From Aspidiotus rigidus (taxonomy: Eukaryota > Arthropoda > Insecta > Hemiptera > Diaspididae), in assembly GCA_035079385.1 (NCBI GenBank), contig JAVHKY010000037.1, forward strand, positions 1,550,001-1,614,000: a stretch of DNA of 64,000 nucleotides, given 5' to 3'. The first letter of the stretch is position 1. Each line of letters begins with the position of its first letter. The position numbers were made by a program, and so were the translations under genes. Positions 1 through 12,049 of this stretch are shown here, piece by piece. The notes below the pieces were generated by a model. That model did no database searches and was not told the DNA's origin. It saw only the letters and a list, made by a program, of their open reading frames with translations.

Positions 1-1500
1 TTTTGTGTGACCAATTCTGAGACGAGAGAGAATTACTTCTTCTCTTCTTGTGTTTTGAATGGAGGATACCCAAGGAACCGGGTTTTTTTTGATACTGAGA
101 AGTTTATTATTTGTTTGATTTTCCCAAAGAGTGTTCCATGATTGTGTGATGAGAGAACGATAGTAATTTTTGTAATCTAGGGTTGGTAGGGGTGAATTAT
201 CAATTATTTGACTGAGGGAGGTAGCTTGTTTAGCGGCTTGATCAACTGCGTCGTGGTCGGGGAAATTGGTGTGTCCAGGGATCCATATGAAGATAATTTG
301 AGTGTTGATTGTTTCCAAAGTGTGTAGTGTGAGAAAGATGCGTTGGATTATAGGGTTAGAGTTGTATACGTCTGTAAGGGAGTGGAGTGAAGAAAGTGAG
401 TCAGTGAGAATAATGAATTTGCCGTTTGGGGGTAGTTGAGAGAGGTGGGAAAGGCAGGAAAAAATGGCCATCAGTTCGGCTGTAAAAATAGAGGCTATAT
501 TTCGGATGCGATGAGAAGATATTTCCCCGTCGATGGAATATGCGTAAGCTGCATTAGTAGATGTTTTCGACCCATCGGTGAGGCAAAGTGAATGGTCAGG
601 GTATTCTTGAAGTAGTTTGTTGATATGTTGGGTAAAACCAGGTTTGTCAGATTTTGGGATTTCTGTGAGATCTAGGCGTATTTTAGGTTGAGGGAAGGTC
701 CAAGGGGGGAAGGTTGTGTATATGGGTTCTAGGGGATGTGCTATGAACGGTTTGTTGATCAGGTGATTGAGTTGAAGGCGAATATGTTTGGTGGAGGATT
801 GGTTGTGATTGTGGTGAAAGATTCGGTTAAAGATTGGAAGTTGTGGGAATTGTGCTACAGAGGATAAAAAGTTGGAGGTTAGGATGAGCCTTCGAAAGTG
901 AAGGGGAGGATCTGGGGCTTCTGCACATAGGCTAAGTTTGGGGCTGGTGCGATAAGCTCCCAGGGCAATCCTGAGAGAAGATGTCTGGATGGGGTCGAGT
1001 AAGGCAAGGACGGCTGTTTTCGCTGTGTTGTAGATCGGGGAACCATAATCTAGTTTTGAGCGAATAAGACTTTTGTATAGAAGAAGGAGTAACTTTCTGT
1101 TGCAGCCTTTAGATGGATGAGATATGTATTTTATTATGTTTAGAGCGCGTGTGCATTTGGCTTTGAGGGTTTTAATGTGGGGGGCCCAGGTAAGTTTTTG
1201 GTCAAAATGTAAGCCGAGAAGTTTGCCGTAGTTACGAGATGGGATTTGGAAGTTTTTTGTAGAATTGGAGGAGGTAAGGAGGAGATAGGATTTCTTTTTT
1301 TGAAAATAACTGTGTAGGTTTTCGAGGAAGAAAATCTGAATCCTCTTTTTGATGTCCATGTAGTGATTGAGTTAAAGGTATCCTGTAGGAGTCTGTGGGC
1401 TCTTTGCGGATTTGCTGAACGGAGCAATATTTTTGAAACGACTATTTTTATTGTTTTCACATCTAGAGCGATCAATGCGGTGAAAAATGAATTTATTGCA
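1..1500 (-). mobile_element. LINE ORF2 fragment: end of RT plus RNase H domain, runs off the left edge
   Basis: Read on the minus strand, this stretch encodes the end of a non-LTR retrotransposon polyprotein. From about 1475 down to 1140 it gives the thumb region after the catalytic palm (TFNSITTWTSKRGFRFS). It continues through KLLLLLYKSLIRSKLDYGSP and then an RNase H domain with LTDGSK, an ELMAI segment and the TDSLSSL motif. It ends near the window edge with a WIPGHTNFPDHDAVDQAAK segment and LSRLRIGHT. RNase H downstream of RT is typical of I-type LINEs (I/LOA and relatives), so this is not the same family as the Jockey-like copies elsewhere in the window. One frameshift lies near 1255. 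The palm with the catalytic aspartates is missing, so the copy is 5'-truncated at about 1500. Its 3' end lies outside the window. Confidence 0.85.
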
Positions 1501-1696
1501 GCTTTTTGACCAAAAATAACCTATAGCTAATCCTATAGGAGCGTTACTATCTATATCAAAGAATCAAGAAGATCGACCATACATCTATAATGCCGACTCG
1601 TGTACATTTCGTTGACAGGAGTAATAAATAAAATAGACCACGTATTGCAGTATAGCCTCTGGCCCCCTGAAGTTGTTTGAATTTTCTTCCGGAGTC

Positions 1697-2060
1697 ATAA
1701 CTTTAGAAAACAATTACAAATTTTTTGAAAATTGCTGAAGTGAGATGGGTTGTATCTAGAAGTATTTTTTACGCTGATTTCAGAACCGTTTTCCGTTTTT
1801 TTGATAGGGGGTCGCGTTTTCTTGTTATCATTTTGTTTAGTTGCCCTGCATCGTCTCGAGACTGCGTTGATCGAAGCTCGAAAAAGGACGCTTCGTCTCG
1901 CGACGATGCGCGGCAACTGAACGCAAAGTGATGACAGGGAAACGCGACCTCCTATCAAAAAACGGAAAACGGTTCTGAAATCAGCGCAAAAAATACTTCT
2001 ACTGTAGACACAACCTATCTCACTTCAGCAAATTTCAAAAAATTTTTAATTGTTGTCTAG
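1697..2060. repeat. Palindromic MITE-like element
   Basis: The left arm (about 1697-1840) and right arm (about 1920-2060) are reverse complements with scattered mismatches. The left arm holds TTGCTGAAGTGAGATGGGTT and CAGAACCGTTTTCCG, and the right arm holds their complements. The centre is itself nearly palindromic (GTTGCC...GGCAAC around a CATCGTCTCG core), so the whole 360 bp could fold into one long hairpin. No transposase is present. TAG lies at both outer edges but I cannot fix a target duplication. Confidence 0.7.
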
Positions 2061-3076
2061 TGCAATGCAACAAAATTTTCGAAATAAAATATGTATTTCA
2101 CGACATTACAGTACAAATATGAACTCCGCCGTACAAAGTTGAATTGAAGAACCTGCGAAACGAAGATCGGTGGTAGAAGATTTATTTTCACCTGCAGTAG
2201 ACGATGACATAAGCGTCATCGTCCTAATCGTTATTTCGTAGATTCGTCAATTCGATTTTGTGAGACGGATATGTCCGCTTCTGCAATGAATAAATGATTG
2301 ATGGTGGACTCGTGACATCGAGATGGTGTAGATGCTCATTTAGGGCTTCGATGACCTAAAATATCGTTTCCTGTTGTAGGGGTAGAGTTTCAAGGAATGC
2401 GTTAACAATATTTGACTCGTCGTCATTACGTTATCCCAAGTGCTCGAGACTCCATCATCAGCCTCAGGTTTCAAAATATCCCAACAGAACTTTTGATGTG
2501 TAACTTGTTGTAAAAAGTTGGCCCTAGGTCTGATGGACATTGCAGAGTTCTGAGCTCGAAATTTTCAAGGTTTTTTCTGAGCTTCGTAAATTTCTGTGTC
2601 GAGGTCCAGCTGAAATTTCCTTCTATCCTAACTAAGAAAAATATCATGCTCTTGATTACGGAAAATACTTTTGATTCTTGAGCTTCGCATACACTCTATT
2701 GACTGTACATGATAATTAATATGGGCAAGCAGCGCGCGATGTCGAAATTTTGGAAAACGGCATGACATGAAGGAGCCATGTTTAGACAAGTAGACGTACT
2801 GCTCAGCCGCAACCGTCCGCCTGTCCTTTCGTATGACTAAACTGCCTTTTTACCCGCTAATTATCGAGCATTCTACTGAGTTGCGGATGACTGCAGCCAC
2901 AATGTAGTCAAAGTAGCCTTTTACAGCTCCTTTATTCAGTGGACAAAATCTTTACACTGCTCTTACAGAGTGCTGCCAGTCCAAATTATGTAGTAATATA
3001 CATACAGTCATAGACATACACAAGTTGTTCGAAAAGTTTGTGGCCAATGTGTAGACATTGTCTGGTAACGTTGGTG
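2061..3076. other. Non-coding AT-rich DNA
   Basis: I see no supported gene, repeat or element here. The short open frames lack codon structure or recognisable motifs. Confidence 0.5.
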
Positions 3077-4984
3077 CACAGTGGGATAAAATGCTATTCT
3101 AGCTGGCCAAAATTCGAAAATCGAAGGTCTGTAAACAGGTGCGAATTATTTTGTTTACGTTTTAGAAACGTTCCGACCACCCTAATTCAATAATGAAACC
3201 AGTTCTTGCGGAAGTGCGTTGGTGTGAGCAGCGTGGCAGATGTACAAGCCAACAAACATTAGTCATTTTATTTCGGAAGCACGTAGTTCCTTCCGTATTC
3301 TCTACTAGGTGATAAGAGTCTTGTGATTTATAAAGAATTTGATTGAACTTTTGAAATTTTTACGGCATTTGATGATTGGACTGTTTCTCCTCATAAAATA
3401 CTCCGAAAGTAAGCAAAATTGTAACACATTTATAGTCAAAATGTCATAATATTGTATGAGCCATTTAAAAAATTTACCAAAACTTACCAAGGCGGGTAGG
3501 ACGCAAATGATTTCTTGAAACCTTCCTCTCTCAACCCATATTGACACTTTTTGCGCCTTTTTGCGCCCTTTCGTGATTTTTCAATATATTTCTTTCAGTC
3601 ATTTGTGCATAAAAGCTATTGATTGGGATAGCAGCTATTTAATAGAATAGCTCAATTTACAAAAGAAATTAAACTTGAATCAATGATAATAATGACCTCG
3701 GTAACACGATGTAGAACAGGTTTTCATACATTGCTGTGTACAGAGTTCGCTACCCCCTCCCCTTCTAGGACGTTACAATGGATAAAATTCCATTTATACC
3801 CGTACTATTTGAAAGATCTTTTGTTGCTTTGCATAATTGATTTGAAAAAATATTCTATCTATTTAGGCAGGCGCCGATCCACGGGGGGGGGAGGAAAAAA
3901 ATCCCCCCCCCCAAAAAAAAGAAAAAAAATTCTGTAGTATCGAAGAGAATGTAAAAAAAAATGTCCTTTAGACTTTTTTTGAGTCATTTCCCCTCCTAAA
4001 GTGATCGTCTGGATCAGCACCTGTTCAAGCGTGACTTTAACTCATTCTAAGGGGATAGGACCCCTTTATTTCCAGCCTTTGACCGAAAAAGAAGAAAAAA
4101 TCCGAGCCTTTGGCAAAAAAAGCTGAGAAACTCTTAATCATGAATCAAACTGAGGAAGATGACACAAGCGAAGGAGTAAGAAGATGAGAGAAGCAAATTG
4201 GAAGGAAAGGAAGATTTTTTCAATTTTGAATTGAATGATACTTCATTCTGCAAATTTTGAATTTTCTTGGATACTAGAATTTCTAAAGAATAATTCGATA
4301 TTTTGATAACCATACTCAATATTGCTTGTTAAGATACATTCCTTTTTTTTGTCAGAATATTGATTTATCAGAAGTAGCTTCAGAGATATGATCCAAAATT
4401 ATTATTATTACATAGAAGGTGACTTCAAGGAAAAATATTTGAGTTCTACAGTCTTGATCACCCCTTATCCTATTTTCATAATCTATTGCTCTTGATCAGT
4501 AAAACCTTTGTCCACAAACTCTAAATAAAAGCTTCAGAAATCAAGGAAAAATGCTGTCATCATAGATCTGACTGAAAAGTAGAATACTACGATCTCGGTT
4601 ACCTCTTAGATGATGTTCATAAACTTTTCCTCTTAGTCAGTATACTTTTTGTCTACGAACTCCAAGTAAAAGCTTCAAACTTGGAGCAAAAATGATCCTA
4701 AACTTTGAGAAAAATTATCCAATCATAAATCTGACTGAAAATTCAAATTCTACGATCTTGATTACCCCTTAGACGACTTTAATAAACTGTTGCTCTTGAT
4801 CAGTTGAACTTTTGTTCACAAACTCCAAATAAAGGCTTCAAACTTTGAGAAAAAATGACCCAATCGTAAATCTGACTAGAAAATCGAATTTTACGACCAC
4901 AAAAACCCCTTAGTTGATCTTCATTAGGCACTCACTCAAAAATTAGAATTTTGGCCACCTAGCATGGCGTTTCATCCCACTGTG
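3077..4984. mobile_element. TIR-bounded non-autonomous DNA element
   Basis: The left end starts CACAGTGGGATAAAATGCTA and continues through GGCCAAAATTC. The right end, read in reverse complement, starts CACAGTGGGATGAAACGCCA and continues GGTGGCCAAAATTC. This gives terminal inverted repeats of about 40 bp with a few mismatches, about 1.9 kb apart. No transposase is present. The right part contains a degenerate tandem array. I could not define a clean target duplication, so the superfamily is unassigned. Confidence 0.55.
4430..4920. repeat. Degenerate tandem repeat, about 140-163 bp unit, 3-4 copies
   Basis: The words TCTGACTGAAA (or TCTGACTAGAA), TACGATCT, TTGCTCTTGATCAGT and AACTCCAAATAAA recur in the same order, with phrases starting near 4566, 4729 and 4870 and a partial earlier copy from about 4430. 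Units have diverged by point changes and small indels. The array sits inside the 3077-4984 element. Confidence 0.65.
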
Positions 4985-7900
4985 TGGCGCCTGCAGGTAC
5001 CAGAATCAAACCAGTCAACCGCTAGGATCGCTGCGATAGTTTTCGATATAATTGATGAAGTTTAATGTGTGTTGTGTGAAATATCAGTGTATTTGAGTGT
5101 ACAGTAAGGTCCTTCAGAAGTGCGATTCTCGCGCTGACCAGTCCGAATATCCCTTTTCAAACTGTTAAAGCTTTGCCGGGTGCAGCGAGCGTTTCAAAAG
5201 CATCTGTTTGTTTCGGGCAGATTTTTCAATTTTCACGTTGCAGCATGATTGATAACGAGCTTATAACGATTTAGTTGTTTGCTAGGTAAAAGAAAATGAA
5301 GAAAAATTCTTGTTAACAGTAATCTTGATCTGTAAAAAAGAGTGAGTGGGACATTTTTGTAGTGGTGAAACAACCTAGGACAACAGTGATTGTGAAGAGG
5401 AGCTGTAAACATCCAAAGTCTTAAACGAGAATGGTCAAAGATAATCAAGAATTTTTCTTCAGAGAAGTTTGTATGGTGTTTTGTGGACCAGAAAAGGTAA
5501 TTCATAAAGAATATTTTGCTGTGGGAGAGGTTGCAAATCGTGATTTCCCTCTTGTATACCTAGATAGGTTGCAAACTTTTTGAACAAACTGTGTATGTAT
5601 GTTAGACAGTACATTTATTAAGAGAATTTCTGTACCAGATTTACGTATAGTCGGTGTAGAGAATTCCGAGTTTTTATCGGTAGAAGATTCCCAAGATTTA
5701 AAGACCATTATTTTATTTTAAGTAAAAAAGTTGATATTTTTGGAAAAGAGAGTGGCTTCGCTATTAAAAGATACCGGAGCGTATCAAGAGATTAAACTTC
5801 CGGGTTCTCTCATATCGATATTATTCCTCATTGTTTTTTCTCCGCATTGCTTTGTATCGTGTAAGAGGAAGGTATTGTCAGCGCCGTTAATTGTTGGCTA
5901 AAAGTGAGATCGAGCTTGGTGTATCTTCTTACAGTTGAGGGTGTCTTGTCTCGCCACCAACGTGTTAGAATTTGTAAAACTAAATTTGGAAATAGTAATG
6001 CTCGCGAATATACCTCTCGCGACTTAATGTCTAAAATTCAATATACTCATCTGTCGATTTTAGAATACCTGTCAAAATTTTACTAGAAACAATACTCGCC
6101 ATCTTGATTGTAATATAAAAAGTCATAATAGGTAAATGTGTATTAAACCGGCCTACAGGATCAACTGCTCTGTTTAAATCGATTTCGAAGCCGTCTATGG
6201 GATTTTTTGAAATTCAACCGTGATACTCGTAATCGCTTGACTACCGAATTTTCGGTTACCTATATTCGGCTAATCCCAACAAAAAATATCCGTACTAACG
6301 CCCTCAATTTCGTTATCGAATATTTTTGCATTATTGTTGCGAGGAAACAAAAGTTGAAAATTTAGCTCTATGCGATTGTTCGGTTAATCACAATATTATG
6401 GGTATTAAATTAATGCTTTATTTTGTCGAAGAGCAAATAAATTCCGCGATAACGATGAGAGAGTTCTTTCGTTCATTTTTGAACCACGATCCGAAACCTG
6501 ATATTTCTGAATTCCAATGCTCTTCTTTGATTTCCTCGTGTCCACGTGCGTAGGTTGTGCCGCATTTTCTCCTCATATTGATTTCAAAGCACAGGTTCTT
6601 AGAAAAATGTGTTTCTAAGGAATGAAATTGCTAAGTTTCTCTTCGAATGAGTGCCGCAAGATAAAATTGTATTTGTAAAATTATTAGAATTTTCATCACT
6701 TATTCCAAATCTATGATTGATAAGAATTTCTCAATCATCATTAGAGGGACTGCTCTCACATTTGCTTCTGCCTGCACGGTTCTTGTTATGGCTTTTGCGT
6801 TACGCTTTCTAAACTTCTTTTAACGCGAGAGCTTTTTTCTAACCTCTCTCTCTCTCTATCATCACGAGACTAATAAACCAACCGCTGTACTTTGGATTTT
6901 TGTTTTTATCTCAAAACATTTTAATGATTTTGTAGAAGCCAAATAAAAGAATTCTTAATTAAAAACTACGTTACGTAATATTCTCTTGTTTTACAGCCCC
7001 TTCAATCGTGAATTGAAGATTCTAAGAAAGTCTTGAGTTCATAGAAGATGGTACCAAGATGCTCTGCACGTTTTCGAAGGTGTCACTAGTGAAATTTTTC
7101 GTAAAATGAGATTTTTGAGAATTTATTCCATGATATGACGAAACTGATACGAGAGCGAGATAAGAAATTCAACTCTCGATTCTTTAAACGCTGTATGTTT
7201 TGCTAAGTAATAACATACAACCACTGTGAAACTATTACTTATCCAAAACTTGATTTTTTTCAACATTTGCCATGTGGCAGAGGTATCCATTATAATTTCA
7301 AAATCCCAACCACTGAGTTTGAAGTGCCAAAGTCAAAGTACTTTTCTTTGAAATTCGAGCCATCAATAATAATTAGTGTTTTTATTTCCATCTCACGTAA
7401 AATTTCAATTATATGTAATAGATTGAAATATTTCTATCCAGAAGAGGGCTTCCGTTTATTTCTATTTTGTCTGTAATTTTCTTTTCTATTTTTTCACGAT
7501 TACTGATGGAAAACGAAGGTAATATTCTGAAAAGATTAAAATGGAACGCAAATCTTGAATTAAAAGCTTGTACACACTGATTTTCGGTCGATGAGCCGGA
7601 ATTTAATTAATCGACTACACGCTACAAAATTTCATAAGAAATTAAATTTTTTCTTTCATAAATTCAGGTGTTCTTTGTATTCATGAGTTTGTACTTCATT
7701 TCCATGTAAACATAGAAAAAAAAATTCAAAAAAGAGTGATATATTCCAAGAAGTTTAATTTCTTTTCCTCTTTTCGAAGTGTCCACACCAAAAAGTAGTA
7801 CTTATTTAAATACGTAGGTTCAACAAGGGTTATCCGATAACGAAACCCAAAATTGTTTACAATTTTTTATTCTGCGCATGAAAATTACAGAATATCATAT

Positions 7901-8384
7901 GAAAATGAGATTAAAATAGCAATGTATGGAGTGACCGTACACAAGTGATGTTGACAAAACGACTTGTAAAATACTTGCTTGAAAATCACCTGAGCTCGTG
8001 TAGGTACTCGAATACTTAGGTATCTTTTTCTTCTATATTCTTTTCAACCAACTGATATTCTACTCTTGAATGTTCTTAAGACTTCGTAACTACACCATTC
8101 GGTCCATTTTTCGTCTTCCCTTCGTAACAATCAACGTTAAAATTGTTTGCCCCTATACTCCAAGATATTCGTGTGTATATTCTGTGTACAAAAGTATACA
8201 ATAAGTACATTATCCGTGGAGGAAATTAAAAACGATGCCGAAGAGAAAAGAAAAGCGAATGAGACTGAAGAAGATTTGATTTGGCTGGAAGCCAGAATAT
8301 AATAATATTGCTGCGCAATAATAAATGTTGAATGTTATGGAGTGAAATGATAATGGCATTTGTGCTTCTCGTAATATGTTATAG
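4985..8384. other. Non-coding DNA upstream of the first visible nAChR exon
   Basis: This is probably intron or 5' flank of the nAChR gene. I looked for the upstream exon that should end in the codons for a loop-A segment (LYN-N, splice phase 2) and could not find it. A short CT microsatellite lies at about 6845-6858. Nothing else is supported. Confidence 0.5.
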
Positions 8385-8565
8385 CGCAGACGGCGATTAC
8401 GAAGTAACGTTAATGACGAAGGCTACTGTTCACCATTCTGGCTTAGTTGTGTGGCAGCCTCCGACCATTTATAAATCTTCGTGTGCCATCGACGTCGAGT
8501 ACTTTCCGTACGATGTGCAAACATGCATTTTGAAATTAGGCAGCTGGACGTATGATGGGTTTAAG
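8385..8565 (+). CDS. nAChRalpha: nAChR alpha subunit, extracellular-domain exon with Cys-loop
   Basis: This 181-nt exon encodes 60 residues of the ligand-binding domain of a neuronal-type nicotinic acetylcholine receptor subunit, a pentameric cation channel of the insect central nervous system. It starts [13 protein letters not shown], has [13 protein letters not shown], and carries the Cys-loop as two cysteines (codons 8482-8484 and 8524-8526) separated by 13 residues including FPYD. It ends SWTYDGFK, which includes the loop-B tryptophan. The acceptor is a pyrimidine-rich tract ending ATAG at 8384, and the donor GT is at 8566. Without splicing the frame stops within four codons. The first base completes an Asn codon from the missing upstream exon (phase 2). 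The exon joins in frame to 49793. The nearest relatives are insect alpha1/alpha2-type subunits, though I cannot choose one by eye. Confidence 0.93.
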
Positions 8566-9639
8566 GTGACCATTTAACACGCCTAATTAGGTCTTAATTG
8601 TGCTTTCGTGTTTTATAATCGCCCGTCTTCCAAAACCATTTCCTATCTTTGCTCCTGCTTCCTATAGTCGTATACTCGTATCTCGATCGTGGAACTTGAA
8701 CGTGCAGAGCCGAAAGTCGTTAAAGAAAGTTTTTTAACGCTCGACGCGCGGGTTCTATTAAGCTAATATTTATTATTCATACAAATCCGGGCCGTATATC
8801 GGAAGTTTTGAAAAGTTTTTATTCTATCTCAGTTTAATGAAAATGTATTTAATTTTCAGTCGACTCGTGTTCCGAACGATCGAAATGCAGGCACAGATCT
8901 GAGGAAGGAGACTCGAAAAATATCAGTGGTGTAGTGAAGGGTAGGAGAACCTCCTTTTGAACTGAAAAATTTGTTTCAAAATACTATCAAAACTACAGAC
9001 CATCGCATCAAATTATGTTCAAGATCCACCCTCAAAAATTTTCTCGCAACTTCACGGAGGAGTACCCCCACCGAGTTAGCAAAAATAGAGCAAAAAGTCA
9101 GCAAAAGTATCAGCATGGTTTCATTATTTTCTCATCCCTCTTGCCCGATCAGGGAAAAATCCCCTCTCTGAAATACTGCTCTGGATTCGCGCCTAAAATT
9201 CTTGAAATCATATACTTCGAAATTATTCTTATTGCTAATCTACTTTCATTCAATAAATCCGAATTCAACCTGCTAGGATTTTTCAATTTTATGTATGCGA
9301 AGTTCTTGAAAACTGTCGGGCCAATTTGTTGTGTATTGATATCGACCCGACGAGTACGAAGGTTACATACAAGCAGTACATACTGGAAAAAGGAAATACG
9401 CTCGGAGCCTCTAACAGCCCCTTCAGATTGGCGGATCAATTGAATCTCTTCATCGACTACTGTTGGCTCAATTTCAAGGCCCTCGGACATCTTTGAACGA
9501 TAAACTTTATTTGGTAATTTACTTCTTGTGATGGGCCGTATTTGTGTAGCTGATTAATGTATCATCTCCGTTCTTGACCTTCTCCAAAATCACAGTTTAC
9601 ATTTCTGAGCGCTTTTTTCGTATAAACGGATCTGCATTT
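8566..9639. other. Intron sequence without visible features
   Basis: The overlapping open frames on both strands at 9015-9490 look like chance. I found no domain, TIR or tandem repeat. Confidence 0.45.
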
Positions 9640-10110
9640 TATGTTCTACTTCCAGCCCTTGAAAAAGGGGTTTCCAAATGTACAAATCTATACTTTATTA
9701 GTTGCTTTTACAAGAGTACTTTCGGGTGTTATCCCATCATCAGTTGTGTCGCAACTGGAGAACAAGACCTTGACCCTGAGCTTTCATAGTATATCTTATT
9801 GGCTATAACAATGCTGTGGTGTGATTGGTTCACTTCTTAGAATTTTATTCTTACAATAATATGACAATGTGCTCTTATTGGCTAAAACATACTACTTAGT
9901 GATTGCTTCAATCTATCGTCCTAAGTGCTGCGTTTCTATTGGCTACCTGGTTTCCTCCCGTCTCATTGGTTGGTTCTGTTCTTTTTCTCTCGTCCAATCA
10001 CCAGGCCGAATAATTTTTCGCTGTCAAACCTTATTACATTGTTCAAGAGGCAGGCTTTCTTCCTCTTGGCTTTTAGAATCTCCATTTGTTCCCAGAGTTT
10101 TCTTCTCTTT
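9640..10110 (-). repeat. Left inverted arm of Penelope-like element (pseudo-LTR type)
   Basis: This segment is the reverse complement of 12050-12520 over about 470 bp. Shared blocks include TCCAGTTGCGACACAACTGA, GTAGCCAATAGAAACGCAGC and GACGAGAGAAAAAGAACAGA (reading the minus strand here). Indels and point changes separate the two arms. Near the outer end, on the minus strand at about 9722-9755, is a CTGATGATGGG...CCCGAAAG motif. PLEs are known to carry terminal repeats in direct or inverted order, which is the structure seen here. Confidence 0.8.
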
Positions 10111-10385
10111 GTGCGATCTCAGACCATCGTACTGCCTACAATACTAAGAAAGCCACAGATTCTGCGATGGCAAAACATTGCCTTGAGGAGGGACACGATT
10201 TTTCCTACGTCTCGGCAAAACTTCTACGAGCATGCCCTAAGGGGAAACTTCTGAACCGTCTAGAAGAAGTTGAAACGATCTCCACCTCAAAATCTATCGG
10301 TACAAAACTCGTAAATGATCTCAGTGCTACATTTATCACACCGTTCATACGTTATTTTTACGATTTTACACTTCCTTCATAATAT
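10110..10385 (+). pseudogene. Penelope-like GIY-YIG endonuclease, C-terminal fragment
   Basis: The + strand frame encodes SAMAKHCLEEGHDFSYVSAK, then a KLLNRLEE.ETI helix and SATFITPFIRYFY. This matches the segment that follows the GIY-YIG core in PLE proteins (a HC/H.ADHL motif, a GHxF motif and a final L.R..E.I helix). The GIY-YIG catalytic core is absent. It is fused directly to the inner edge of the left arm and runs opposite to the main PLE ORF at 10761-12010, so it derives from a second copy. A hammerhead-like motif follows 80 bp downstream. Confidence 0.7.
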
Positions 10386-10465
10386 TCGTGTACCTGTTTG
10401 TTCATGTGATTTTCCCCTTGTACTCCACGTACTTCACTTAGCCCTTTCTTCGCTTTCATTGTATT

Positions 10466-10505
10466 GCCCGATGATGAACGACTAGCTCGTTCGAAATCGG
10501 TCGCA
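10466..10505 (+). ncRNA. Candidate hammerhead-like core in PLE tail
   Basis: The sequence reads CCGATGAT, then a perfect 6-bp hairpin GAACGA-ctagc-TCGTTC, then GAAA. The canonical hammerhead core is CUGAUGA, stem II, GAAA. PLEs are reported to carry hammerhead motifs in their terminal repeats. Here position 4 is C instead of U, there is one extra base before stem II, and I could not define stems I and III. Catalysis is unproven. Confidence 0.4.
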
Positions 10506-10760
10506 GCTTTCTCCGCGGTTCTTACTCATATTGATAACAGTTTTCGTGTTTCTACAGTGATTCGATTTATTGACTAATTTTTCGACTAATTCTTTTCCTT
10601 CCTTTTATTCGATTTTTCGGCTTATTTTTGAACTAAAAAACCTCTCGGTTACATTTGACGTTCATTTATGTTACTTTATTATTTTACACTCAAAATTTGT
10701 ATACTTGACCATTTGGTCCTTGTTCAAACAACATTACATCTTTCGTCTCGACCCGCGGAG

Positions 10761-11222
10761 TTATAATATCATTGTTACGTGCCTTCGTATTCGAAAAAAC
10801 ACCCTCTTAGATATTATGGCTCGTACATTTGAGGACACCATCAGTCTCACTTCAAATATTCCCTCTCCATCGTGGTGTTCTTCGTTACAGTGTTTCCCAA
10901 ACAGTGACTTGCCATCTTCTTTCTCCCTCAACTTTTTGTGCTCCTTTTTCCTGATCTCAATGTTTCTCCCAGTCTCACCGATGTAGATGCCCTCGCACTG
11001 TTCACAACTGAGCTTGTACACTCCTCTCAAGCTTTCCTCGTCCTTTTGTTCTGTCTGGTCATTGCTGACTCCCTTCACCATGGGTTGGTTATTCTGGATA
11101 CCCACATTTACATCGTAGCCATTGAACGCCTTTATCACCTTGTTTGTGTAATTTCCTATATATGGTATCGACCCGGAGTACTTTCTCACTATGCCATCAT
11201 GGATTCCTTTCTTTGTTTCCAT
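10761..11222 (-). pseudogene. PLE GIY-YIG endonuclease domain
   Basis: A 153-codon frame carries GVYKLSCEQCEGIYIGETGR, the GVY...GIYIGETGR signature of the GIY-YIG nuclease that cuts target DNA during PLE retrotransposition, with downstream KKEH and HCNEEHH elements. It overlaps the RT frame (11189-12010) in another frame. One polyprotein has therefore been broken by a frameshift near 11200, since KWKQRKES and METKKGIHDG are alternative readings of the same join. The following 3' region runs to about 10560. Confidence 0.85.
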
Positions 11223-12010
11223 TTTCCCAAAGACTCTATATCCAGCACGCCTCTACGGTAGCCATTGGATTCTGCGATCTGCTTTACTATCTCGATCTCT
11301 TTCCTCTTCTCTTTGTTGTTCTTGAGGACAGAAATTCCTCGGTAGCAGTAGTTCTGGATTGCCGCTAACTTGTGCCAGGGGTGGTGGTAGGAGTTATTTG
11401 GGATGATGGTGTCAGTATGTGTCGGCTTCCCGTAGATTTTGTATTCTATCCTATTGTTCTCCAGTGTGAGTGTAAGGTCCAAATGGTCGATGGTCTCATT
11501 CCCTTTTTCCACTGTGAATTTGATGCTCTCATTCATCGCATTCATTTCCGAAAGGAGTAGATCCACTTGTCTATCAGTGCTTGTCCACACAATTAGGATA
11601 TCATCTACATATCTGGTCCAGTGTTTGATCGAGTTTCTGAACTTGCTGCCCTTCAATATCTTGTTTTCCACATCATTCATGAATATCTCCGCCAGTATTG
11701 GTGACAGCGGTGATCCCATCGTAAGTCCCCTTTCCTGACTGTAGAACCTGTTATTAAAGTGGCAGTAGTTCTGGCTTAAGATCCCAAGCACACTACGTTG
11801 GCGTATTTCGGCCCATCGGGGTTCCCAGGGTACATTGTTCCGTTTCAACATAGCTTTCAGGTCATCTTGGTATTTCTGGGTTGGGTCCTTTGTCAGCTCT
11901 TGGCATCCATTCACCGCGATGCACGACTCCACTTTTTGGGTGTAGTCCTCCTTCTCCATTATCACTACCGTGTTGCCTTTGTCCACTCTGCATTGCTTAA
12001 GTTCTGTCAT
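11189..12010 (-). pseudogene. PLE reverse transcriptase, internally deleted
   Basis: A 273-codon frame starts in the conserved PLE segment VDKGNTVVIMEKEDY. It then carries RGLTMGSPLSPILAEIFM and RYVDDILIVWT (the catalytic YVDD near residue 133), the IDHLDLTLTLENN thumb and HPWHKLAAIQNY. The RT is normally well over 400 residues. Here the segment between MLKRNNVPWEP and RWAEIRQRSVLG is missing the fingers, so the copy has an internal deletion. It lies between inverted arms (9640-10110 and 12050-12520). RT homology to telomerase-type enzymes is characteristic of PLEs. Confidence 0.88.
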
Positions 12011-12049
12011 TGGTTCGGCACATATTCTCTTTCATGAATATTTGAAGTC

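Noticed and set aside
8180..8215. Possible upstream nAChR exon ending GTATACAATAA followed by GT
   Set aside because: The last codons could read VYN-N in the right phase, but the preceding residues (ILCTK) do not resemble the conserved loop-A segment and no acceptor or domain precedes it.
9015..9490. Long overlapping open frames on both strands
   Set aside because: No domain, and they overlap each other. Consistent with chance in stop-poor sequence.
10938..11738. Plus-strand frames over PLE copy 1
   Set aside because: Antisense to the RT and GIY-YIG frames, with no motifs of their own.
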